This document shows, one piece after another, positions 1 to 6,476 of a stretch of 8,897 nt of DNA. The DNA is taken from positions 1-8,897 of the forward strand of contig DATMTS010000092.1 of assembly GCA_035564555.1 (NCBI GenBank), in the 5' to 3' direction. The stretch is from DATMTS01 sp035564555. Its GTDB lineage: Bacteria > Actinomycetota > Actinomycetes > Actinomycetales > Microbacteriaceae. The notes under the pieces were generated by a model. The model was not told the DNA's origin and searched no databases. It worked only from the letters and a program-made list of their open reading frames with translations. The first letter of the stretch is position 1. Each line of letters starts with the position of its first letter. Position numbers and translations under genes: made by a program.

Positions 1-827
<827 letters not shown>

Positions 828-836
828 GCCCGCTTG

Positions 837-2096
837 ATGCTGCGTTACGCACCGGCGATCATCATCGGTCGTCTGGTGCGTTTCGCCGCACGAGTGCGCA
901 AGCCCGGCGGCGGATCGGCGATCCCGGGACTCATCGTGAACAGGATCGCCCCCGGCTACCTCGCCAAGGCTCTTGCCTCGTTCCCCGGCGGCCTGCTCGT
1001 CGTCTCGGGGTCGAACGGCAAGTCGACGACGACCAAGATGCTGGTGGCCATCATGCGCGCACACGGCGCTTCGGTGTTCACGAATCCGTCGACCGCGAAC
1101 ATCGCGCAGGGGCTCACCTCCGCGTTGCTGGAAGAGGCGGACCTCGGCGGCCGCATCCACCGAGATCTGGCGGTGCTCGAGATGGACGAGGCGCACGGGG
1201 CGCTCTTGGCTCCGCAGTTGGCTGCCCGCGTCGTCGTGCTCACCAACGTGCAGGTCGACCAGATCGTCCGGTTCCACGATCCCGCGATGGTGCGCGACAT
1301 GCTCGGCCGCATCGCGGCCCGCGCCAGCGACGGCGTGGTGATCAACGCCGACGATGCGAATCTCCTCGAGATCGTGGAGGACGTGTCGGCGCCTGTCATC
1401 AGGTACGGCGTATCCGAGCAGGTGGCAGCGGCTTCCAAGCACGGATTCGGATACGCCCGCGCATCGGACGAGCGACTTGCTGCCGACGACGGCCTGCTGG
1501 TGCACAGTGTCGATGATCGCGAAGCCGTGCTGCTGGTCGACGGTGAACCGCAGCGACTCCGGCTGCCCAGTCGAGGCGTGCACTACGCGCTCGACGCGGC
1601 GGCCGCCATCGGGGGAGCGCGCGCACTGCTTCAGGAACGGTTCGAACTGGATGCCGCGTTGGCCGCGATCGCCACCCTGCCGCCGGTGTTCGCCCGCGGC
1701 GAGAAGGTATCGATCCGCGGACAGCGGATCGAGTTCGTCCTGGTGAAGAACCCCGCAAGCTTCCAACTCAACATCGACGCGCTCGACCCCGTGGGCCCGA
1801 AACTCGTCGCGTACGGATCCGACCTGCGCGACCCGTCGTTCTTCTGGACCGCGGGCGCTACCGCGCTCGGTCTCGTCGACATCGTCAGCGGCTCGAAGGC
1901 GGCCGAACTCGCGCTGCAACTGACGTATGACGGTGTTGCGATCGACCGGGTCGAAGGCGACCTCCCCTCCGCGCTCGAGGCCTTCCTCGCGCTGCCCACG
2001 CCGGAGGACGGCCACAAGACCGTGGTGTTCTCCGCTGACGCGATGCGACGCACCCGCGCCTATCTCGGACTGACTTCGGAGGACGACGACGCGTGA
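837..2096 (+). CDS. murT: MurT-like lipid II glutamate ligase subunit lacking the cysteine zinc ribbon
   Basis: MurT is a Mur-ligase homologue that uses ATP to activate the alpha-carboxyl of D-Glu in the lipid II stem peptide; GatD normally supplies ammonia to form D-isoglutamine. Visible features of the 419 residues: P-loop GSNGKSTT (57-65), acidic motif LEMDEA (114-119), VLTNVQVDQIVRF (134-146), VINADD (168-173), VFARGEK (284-290), LVKNPASFQ (302-310) and RDPSFFW (331-337). In this last motif D332 aligns with the MurT aspartate that completes the GatD triad in studied enzymes. The C-terminal part matches the MurT C-terminal (DUF1727) domain. The protein has no cysteine, so the Cys4 zinc ribbon found in staphylococcal and pneumococcal MurT is absent; its place (about 188-235) is filled by an unrelated cysteine-free stretch. 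I chose ATG 837; an in-frame TTG at 834 would add one residue. GAGTAGG at 822-828 could serve as ribosome binding site. The stop overlaps the gatD start. Substrate and product are uncertain (see findings). Confidence 0.93.
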   Translation: MLRYAPAIIIGRLVRFAARVRKPGGGSAIPGLIVNRIAPGYLAKALASFPGGLLVVSGSNGKSTTTKMLVAIMRAHGASVFTNPSTANIAQGLTSALLEEADLGGRIHRDLAVLEMDEAHGALLAPQLAARVVVLTNVQVDQIVRFHDPAMVRDMLGRIAARASDGVVINADDANLLEIVEDVSAPVIRYGVSEQVAAASKHGFGYARASDERLAADDGLLVHSVDDREAVLLVDGEPQRLRLPSRGVHYALDAAAAIGGARALLQERFELDAALAAIATLPPVFARGEKVSIRGQRIEFVLVKNPASFQLNIDALDPVGPKLVAYGSDLRDPSFFWTAGATALGLVDIVSGSKAAELALQLTYDGVAIDRVEGDLPSALEAFLALPTPEDGHKTVVFSADAMRRTRAYLGLTSEDDDA

Positions 2097-2812
2097 CCGT
2101 GCAACTGACCATCGCGACGGTGGCACCGAAGCTGTTCAACCCGAACGGCGACTCGGAGAACGCCCGGGTGCTGGCCCGCCGGTGCGAATGGTCCGGCATC
2201 GCCGCGCGTGTCGTCGAGGTCGCCTCCGTCGGCGACCTGCCCGGTCGAGTGGATGCCTTTGTGATCGGCTCCTGTTCCGATTCCGACATCTCCGCTGCCC
2301 TTGCCGTACTGCACGCGCTCCGATCCCCGCTGAGCGATGCCGTCGATGCGGGTGTTCCCGTTTTGGCGGTGGGCACCGGGCTGGAACTGCTCACCGACGA
2401 GGTCACGACACCAACGGCGACCCACGACGGGCTCGCGCTCGTGTCGGGATCGGCGAGTGCCAGGGTGACCCGGGCCACCGGCGATCTGGTCGTCGACAGC
2501 GGCTTCGGCCGTCTGGTCGGGTATGAGAATCACGCGCGCGACCTCGACCTGCAGTCGGACCCCCTCGGTCGTGTCGTGGCGGGCAGCGGCAACGGCGACG
2601 GCCGCGAGGGCGTTGCCGCAGGTTCTCTGTTCGGCACGCATCTGCACGGCCCGGTCCTGGCCAAGAACCCCGCTCTCGCCGATCACCTGCTCGGGCTCGC
2701 GGCGCGCCGCGCCGACATCGAATACCACCCGTCGGGGGTGGCCGGCGTCGCCGACCGTTACGCCGCAGACGCTCGACGGGCGATCCTCGATTCCCTCAAA
2801 CTCGGCGAATGA
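2093..2812 (+). CDS. gatD: GatD-like class I glutaminase-fold subunit, predicted catalytically inactive
   Basis: This is the partner of MurT. Normal GatD hydrolyses glutamine and channels ammonia to MurT for amidation of lipid II D-Glu. The GTG start overlaps the murT stop (GTGA, 2093-2096), with GGAGGA at 2078-2083 as ribosome binding site, so the pair is translationally coupled. The 239 residues show the family features LFNPNGDSEN (15-23), GVPVLAV (87-93), GYENHARD (143-150) and the histidine motif GTHLHGPVLAKNP (181-193), where His185 is the expected catalytic histidine. The nucleophile elbow, normally CGGYQ or close to it, reads G94-T-G-L-E: the cysteine codon is GGC and the neighbouring Gly and Gln are changed too. 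The usual GGGxDxxQ segment is degraded to GSCSDSD (59-65). Several conserved positions have drifted, so a single sequencing error does not explain the loss. Family membership is sure. Loss of glutaminase activity is a strong prediction from sequence and has not been measured. Confidence 0.92.
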   Translation: MTVQLTIATVAPKLFNPNGDSENARVLARRCEWSGIAARVVEVASVGDLPGRVDAFVIGSCSDSDISAALAVLHALRSPLSDAVDAGVPVLAVGTGLELLTDEVTTPTATHDGLALVSGSASARVTRATGDLVVDSGFGRLVGYENHARDLDLQSDPLGRVVAGSGNGDGREGVAAGSLFGTHLHGPVLAKNPALADHLLGLAARRADIEYHPSGVAGVADRYAADARRAILDSLKLGE

Positions 2813-2818
2813 GCCGCG

Positions 2819-3844
2819 TCAGAACCCGATGATCTCGCGATACCGCGGGCGGCTGCCGGTGCGTACACCGGTCACGCTCGGCTTGTTCTCGTAGACGCCC
2901 GCGCCCCAGTTGCCTTCGACGATGACCGCGTCGTCTTCACGCACCACGATGTCCCATCCGATGTACTGCATCTCGGGCACGACGCGAGCAGCGCGGTCGA
3001 CGAGTTCGACCACCTTGTGCATGTTGGGCAGCCGGAAGTCGGGAATCGAAACTCCCGACTCCGGGTGCTTCTCCCATACGTTGTCGTGCGAGTCGTAGCC
3101 ACGCCCCTTCGAGGCACCCGTCTCGTGGTCGAGCATCGTGTAGAAGCCGCCATAGGTCTGCTGGTCGCTGGCGGCGCCCCGCCCGAACTTCTGCGCCATC
3201 GAGAGGATGTGCACCTGAGTGCCATCGAAGAACGTGGTGACCCGAGTCGTGTTCGCGGTGGCCGGGCAGATCTCTGCCAGCACCGGGTGCTGGGTGATGT
3301 ACTCCTCGAGCAGCAATTGGTCCTTTTGGATCAGCAGGCTTCGGAACGCATCCCAGTCGTCGATGTCGGCCGCTTCATAGCGGGTGACGCCATGCCCCGA
3401 GCTGCTGACCGGGACCTTGCCCATCACCTTGCCTTTGCGGCCGACGAACTCGCGGATCTGATCCACGGTCGACTCGCGCACGTCGAGCCACTCCCTGCCG
3501 AGGTACTCGCTGAAGGTGCGATTGAACGTGATCTTGTTCTGCATCAGCGGGCGCTTCTGAGGCGGATCGTACTTCTCGGCGATGAACCCCGAGATCGGAT
3601 GCGTCATGAATGTCTTGCGCTCGGCGGCGGTGAGCATCGGGAAGTCCCAGTCGACGTAGTCCTGGAACGCCGTGTCGCGGAAGGCCGCCCACCACAACAT
3701 GTCGGCCAGCACGAGCGCCGTGCTCTTGCCGTGCTTCGCTGCGGACGCCCGGGCGCGCTCGGTCAGAGCGGCAAGATCCAGGCCCCTGATCCTCTCGCCG
3801 AGGTACGTGAAACGGTCCGCGAGTCTGAAGTGCGAGGTAGCCAA
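2819..3844 (-). CDS. ATP-grasp ligase of the sugar-transfer-associated (hexapeptide transferase-like) family
   Basis: The 341-residue protein resembles the 'sugar-transfer associated ATP-grasp' family, whose members are often labelled hexapeptide transferase family protein. ATP-grasp enzymes form an acyl phosphate and couple a carboxylate to an amine or similar nucleophile. Features in order: a helical N-terminal part (1-90), K104 in NKITFNRTF, lysine/glycine-rich nucleotide loop KVMGKVPVSSSGHG (139-152), adenine-hinge LLLEEYITQHP (177-187), NTTRVTTFFDG (198-208), GWDIVVREDD (296-305) and the metal-binding EGNWGAGVYEN (310-320). The start is TTG at 3842-3844; the frame is closed upstream by a stop at 3872-3874, and purine-rich GGAAGAAAGA lies just upstream on the minus strand. 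The gene converges on gatD with 6 bases between stop codons and diverges from alr1. Its substrate cannot be read from sequence. The location suggests a cell-wall amino-acid or precursor ligase; a polysaccharide or teichoic-type role is an alternative. Confidence 0.85.
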   Translation of the reverse strand: MATSHFRLADRFTYLGERIRGLDLAALTERARASAAKHGKSTALVLADMLWWAAFRDTAFQDYVDWDFPMLTAAERKTFMTHPISGFIAEKYDPPQKRPLMQNKITFNRTFSEYLGREWLDVRESTVDQIREFVGRKGKVMGKVPVSSSGHGVTRYEAADIDDWDAFRSLLIQKDQLLLEEYITQHPVLAEICPATANTTRVTTFFDGTQVHILSMAQKFGRGAASDQQTYGGFYTMLDHETGASKGRGYDSHDNVWEKHPESGVSIPDFRLPNMHKVVELVDRAARVVPEMQYIGWDIVVREDDAVIVEGNWGAGVYENKPSVTGVRTGSRPRYREIIGF

Positions 3845-3878
3845 CGAGATCTTTCTTCCGGCGGTCAGGGATCACTGA

Positions 3879-3884
3879 AGTATA
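3879..3884 (-). promoter_or_regulatory. Putative -10 element for the ATP-grasp gene
   Basis: On the minus strand the hexamer reads TATACT, close to the sigma-70 consensus TATAAT. It lies 34 bases upstream of the TTG start at 3844, leaving room for a short leader with the purine-rich ribosome binding site at about 3850-3859. No good -35 hexamer is visible 16-18 bases further upstream, so the call rests on the -10 alone. Confidence 0.5.
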
Positions 3885-3936
3885 CGGGGGCGGTCCTGGG
3901 CGACGCCGGAGCCGCGGGTCGTTGCGAACGGCCGGT

Positions 3937-3942
3937 TAGGCT
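3937..3942 (+). promoter_or_regulatory. Putative -10 element giving a leaderless alr1 transcript
   Basis: TAGGCT fits the actinobacterial TAnnnT -10 pattern and ends 6 bases before the GTG start of alr1 at 3949. With normal -10 to start-site spacing, transcription would begin at or within a base or so of the GTG, producing a leaderless mRNA, which is common in actinobacteria. The lack of a purine-rich ribosome binding site directly before the GTG agrees. There is no convincing -35 hexamer. Confidence 0.5.
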
Positions 3943-3948
3943 GATCGG

Positions 3949-5004
3949 GTGGCATTCGATGAGGCGACCGACCGCAGGTGCGCGCAGATCGATCTCGGTG
4001 TCATCCGCGCCAACCTGATGGCTTACGCGGCCGCTGCCCGGGTGCCGGTGCTCGCCCGGGTCGACCACGACGCCTACGGCCACGGGCTGCTGCCGGTCGC
4101 AATGACGGCTCTCGACGCCGGCGCCGAATGGCTCGGCGTCGCCGATCTCGACGAGGCGGCGGCACTGCGGCAGGAGGGCATCGGGGCGCCCATCCTGGTG
4201 CTGGGCACCGCCTCTGTCACCGGCGACGCTCCGCATCGGACGCACGTCGCCGTCGGCTCGGCCGAAGCCGCCGTCCGGGCAGCGGATGCCGGTGCCGCCG
4301 GGCTGCACCTGGCACTGGACTGCGGAGGCGCGCCGCGCGCGATGCCGCTGGCCGAAGCAGCGGCGTTGCTCGACGAGAAGACCGATACGCCCGTTACCGG
4401 GCTGATGGGAGTGCACGGCGCGGACGTTTCGCCGTCCGTCGCCGAAGCGAGGTTCGCCGAGGCCAAACGCGCACTCGGCGACGACGGCAGGGTCACCCAC
4501 CTGCACGGCACCCGCGGGGTCGACGCCGGGTTCGGGTCGAACGACGACCTGGTGCGGATCGGATCAGGCCTGTACGGTCTGCCGGACGAGCACGGCGCAC
4601 GCCGGGGCCACCCGGCGTTGCGCGCAGCGGGCCGCGTCGTGACCGTCAAACGCGTCAGAGCAGGTGAAGGCGTCTCCTACGGCTACACCTACCGCGCGGC
4701 CGCCGACGGCCGTCTCGCCCTCGTAACCGGGGGATATGCGCAGGGCATCGTCCGATCGCTCGGCAATCGGGCATCCGTGTCGCTGAACGGTCGCAGATGC
4801 CCGATCGTGGGCCGGGTGGCGATGGATGTCTGCGTGGTCGACCTCGACGGCGCGTCCGCCGCTCCGGGCGACGAGGTCGTGTTCCTGGGCGACCCGGAGA
4901 TGGGAGAACCCGACGTGTCCGAATGGGCGACGGCTACCGGCCTGACGGCCGCAGAGCTCATCGTGCGGCTGGCGAGCGGATTCCAGCGGAGCCACATCTC
5001 GTGA
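3949..5004 (+). CDS. Alanine racemase homologue lacking the PLP lysine (barrel degenerate, C-terminal domain intact)
   Basis: This is a 351-residue protein of the fold-type III PLP racemase family (alanine racemase: N-terminal TIM barrel, C-terminal beta domain). An in-frame TAG at 3937-3939 pins the start to GTG 3949. The PLP-lysine motif reads V-D39-H-D-A-Y-G-H-G where functional enzymes have V-K-A-N/D-A-Y-G-H-G, so the Schiff-base lysine is Asp (codon GAC). Other barrel positions have also drifted: HLALDCGGAPR (120-130) replaces HLKxDTGMxRxG, GLMGVHGAD (151-159) replaces the TH motif, and HLHGTRG (184-190) replaces the HxANS motif. In contrast the C-terminal half is well kept: GVSYGYTY (241-248) with the catalytic Tyr at 244, GGYAQG (261-266) and GRVAMDVC (288-295) with the Met-Asp pair. 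As a homodimer it should not bind PLP covalently. The stop overlaps the start of the second paralogue by 4 bases. Likely role: the C-terminal-domain donor in a heterodimer, or a regulatory pseudoenzyme. Confidence 0.93.
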   Translation: MAFDEATDRRCAQIDLGVIRANLMAYAAAARVPVLARVDHDAYGHGLLPVAMTALDAGAEWLGVADLDEAAALRQEGIGAPILVLGTASVTGDAPHRTHVAVGSAEAAVRAADAGAAGLHLALDCGGAPRAMPLAEAAALLDEKTDTPVTGLMGVHGADVSPSVAEARFAEAKRALGDDGRVTHLHGTRGVDAGFGSNDDLVRIGSGLYGLPDEHGARRGHPALRAAGRVVTVKRVRAGEGVSYGYTYRAAADGRLALVTGGYAQGIVRSLGNRASVSLNGRRCPIVGRVAMDVCVVDLDGASAAPGDEVVFLGDPEMGEPDVSEWATATGLTAAELIVRLASGFQRSHIS

Positions 5005-6044
5005 CCGCGACCCTGCACATCGACCTGAGCGCGTTCGACCGGAACCTGTCAACCGTGCGCCGCACGGTCGCGCCCGCGCAGGTGATGATGGTCGTGAAGA
5101 ACGACGCGTACGCGCACGGCACAGAGGTGCTGGTACGCCGGGCGCTGGACCAGGGCGTCCAATGGATCGGGTGCCTCGACCTGCCGACGGCGTTCCAGGT
5201 GCGTGCGAGAACCGTCGCCCCGCATGTATTCGCCTGGCTGCTCGCCACCGACGATGACCTTCAGCGAGCCGTCGCCGAGCGCATCGACCTGGGTATCGGC
5301 GACCCGAACCTGCTCGAGGCGGTGGCAGACGCGGCCGCTGCAGAAGGCACCACCGCCGACGTACACCTGAAGATCGACACCGGACTGAACCGCAACGGCG
5401 TGCGGGCCGAGGACTGGCCCGCTTTCGTGGCCCGGGCCCACGAACTGCAGAATGCCGGCCGACTACGGGTGGTGGGGATCTGGAGCCACATCTCCGAAGC
5501 ATCCGACGATGACGACGACCTCGCGCGCGTCCGTTTCGACGAGGCCATCGGCGCTGCGCGCTCGGCAGGCCTCCAGCCCGAGTACCGGCATCTCGCCGCC
5601 AGTGCCGCCGGGTTCCAACGACGCGAGTTCGACTACGACCTCGTGCGCGTCGGCGCGTTTCTGTACGGCATCGCGCCCGCGGGCGGCCCGACCGCGGCTG
5701 AACTCGGCCTCACGCCCATCGCGTCGCTGCACGCACACGTGCAGTCGGTGCGCGATGGGATCGCCGTCGTGCCCATCGGTTCGTGGTGCGGCCTGCCGAG
5801 CAGCGCCGCGGGACGGGTCACCGTGTCGGTCGGTGGCAGGGCGTACCCGGTGCGCCGAATCGGGACGGACTGGATGGAACTCGCTGCGCCGCACGGTGGG
5901 TTGAGCGTCGGGGACGAGGCGATCGTGTTCGGCGCCGGCGATCGCGGCGACCTGACCTCGACGCAGTGGGCCGAAGCCGTCGACACGATCGGGGAGGAAG
6001 TCCAGGTGCGGCTAGACCCGCGCATCGCACGGGTCTACCTCTGA
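5001..6044 (+). CDS. Alanine racemase homologue with PLP lysine but lacking the catalytic-tyrosine loop
   Basis: This is the second racemase-fold paralogue, 347 residues. The GTG start overlaps the alr1 stop (GTGA, 5001-5004) with GGAG at 4988-4991 as ribosome binding site. Its barrel is nearly canonical: MVVKNDAYAHG (30-40) with PLP Lys33 and Tyr37, HLKIDTGLNRNG (122-133) with Lys124 and Arg131 at the family's spacing of 7, GIWSH (159-163), RHLAASAA (196-203) with the phosphate-site Ser201, and LVRVGAFLYG (214-223). The C-terminal domain is damaged. Between VRDG (250-253) and GGRAYPV (278-284) it is 16 residues shorter than Alr1, and no Tyr replaces the catalytic one. GYADG becomes GSWCG (260-264), and the Met-Asp motif becomes GTD (288-290). 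The Tyr of the C-terminal NYE motif reads E332. A homodimer would have PLP but no second base. This is the reverse defect of Alr1. Confidence 0.93.
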   Translation: MTATLHIDLSAFDRNLSTVRRTVAPAQVMMVVKNDAYAHGTEVLVRRALDQGVQWIGCLDLPTAFQVRARTVAPHVFAWLLATDDDLQRAVAERIDLGIGDPNLLEAVADAAAAEGTTADVHLKIDTGLNRNGVRAEDWPAFVARAHELQNAGRLRVVGIWSHISEASDDDDDLARVRFDEAIGAARSAGLQPEYRHLAASAAGFQRREFDYDLVRVGAFLYGIAPAGGPTAAELGLTPIASLHAHVQSVRDGIAVVPIGSWCGLPSSAAGRVTVSVGGRAYPVRRIGTDWMELAAPHGGLSVGDEAIVFGAGDRGDLTSTQWAEAVDTIGEEVQVRLDPRIARVYL

Positions 6045-6059
6045 CCCCGTCAGGCGGGG
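6045..6059. terminator. Short GC hairpin between convergent genes, possible terminator
   Basis: CCCCG (6045-6049), a 5-base loop and CGGGG (6055-6059) form a perfect 5-bp GC stem immediately after the stop codon of the second racemase gene and 18 bases from the stop of the convergent small gene. There is no T-tract on either side, so it is weak as a classical intrinsic terminator. Its position between two convergent genes is the main argument. Confidence 0.35.
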
Positions 6060-6077
6060 CTGCCGCAGCGCAGCGGA

Positions 6078-6314
6078 CTAAGCGCGCTGCTCTTCGAAGA
6101 GCCGATCGGACTCGTCGTGCCAGCTGTGCGCGATGGCGGACAGCTTCTCTTGATGCTTCTTCGCGTGGTGCGCACAGAACAACAGTTCCCCGTTGTTCAC
6201 CGTCACACGTACGTAGGCCTGAGCTCCGCATGCGTCGCAGCGGTCGGCCGCCGTCAGCTGCTGCTCGGTGGGGAGCTCGGCGGCGACACCGTTACCCGTG
6301 GTGGCTGTCGACAT
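6078..6314 (-). CDS. Small conserved actinobacterial zinc-ribbon-like protein (DUF7455-type)
   Basis: This 78-residue protein begins with a disordered, Thr/Gly-rich tail (1-20). A compact putative metal site follows: C26-x2-C29 in DRCDACGAQAYV, then C47 with H49/H50 in LFCAHHAKKH and a further His at 54. A charged helical end includes SWHDESDRLFEEQ. Two Cys-x2-Cys/His pairs about 17 residues apart, joined by a beta-hairpin-like stretch (YVRVTVNNGELLF), suggest a small zinc ribbon. Related small proteins of unknown function are common in actinobacteria and are often found near sigA and parE; from memory this is the DUF7455 group. The ATG at 6312-6314 is preceded on the minus strand by a strong GAGAGGAG (6321-6328) with 6-base spacing, so high translation is likely. 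It diverges from parE and converges on the racemase pair. Function is unknown; nucleic-acid or RNA-polymerase binding is only a guess. Confidence 0.88.
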   Translation of the reverse strand: MSTATTGNGVAAELPTEQQLTAADRCDACGAQAYVRVTVNNGELLFCAHHAKKHQEKLSAIAHSWHDESDRLFEEQRA

Positions 6315-6362
6315 GATGTGCTCCTCTCGAACCGGTGACCGATGGCATTCCGTACGTCAATA

Positions 6363-6395
6363 CAAGCACGTTCCGCGCGAATGCGGGGGTGCTTG
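6363..6395. repeat. Nested inverted repeat in the divergent promoter region
   Basis: CAAGCAC (6363-6369) and its exact reverse complement GTGCTTG (6389-6395) enclose a second pair, CCGC (6373-6376) and GCGG (6383-6386), around a 6-base loop. The right arm runs into the TTGACA hexamer at 6393-6398. The symmetry sits between two divergent genes, which fits an operator, or an RNA hairpin if transcribed. Confidence 0.5.
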
Positions 6396-6470
6396 ACAGG
6401 GTATTTCGCTGCCCGCGTAGTCGGGAATGCCGCGGCTCGTGTCGATCACGGCCCGGTCCCGGCGCCTCGT

Positions 6471-6476
6471 TAAGCT
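6471..6476 (+). promoter_or_regulatory. Putative -10 element for parE
   Basis: TAAGCT matches TAnnnT and sits 62 bases upstream of the parE GTG, so the leader would be about 55 bases and would contain AAGGAG. Its context (GTTAAGCT followed by GTG after 7 bases) resembles the GTTAGGCT before alr1. The GTG that follows at 6484 is out of frame with parE, so parE itself is not leaderless. No clear -35 is present. Confidence 0.45.

Noticed and set aside
834..836. TTG 834 as the murT start
   Set aside because: ATG 837 follows at once and is better spaced from GAGTAGG; the difference is one residue.
2366..2380. Loss of the GatD cysteine as a sequencing error (GGC for TGC)
   Set aside because: One base would restore Cys, but the adjacent Gly-Tyr-Gln and the GGGxD segment are also changed, so the whole site has diverged.
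3017..4018. 333-codon open frame on the plus strand opposite the ATP-grasp gene
   Set aside because: It is antisense to a clear family member, runs into the alr1 start, and has no recognisable domain. Long shadow frames are expected at this GC content.
3949..6044. Alr1/Alr2 as a single gene split by a frameshift, or as pseudogenes
   Set aside because: Each frame encodes a full-length two-domain protein with its own start, and motif retention is selective and complementary, unlike random decay.
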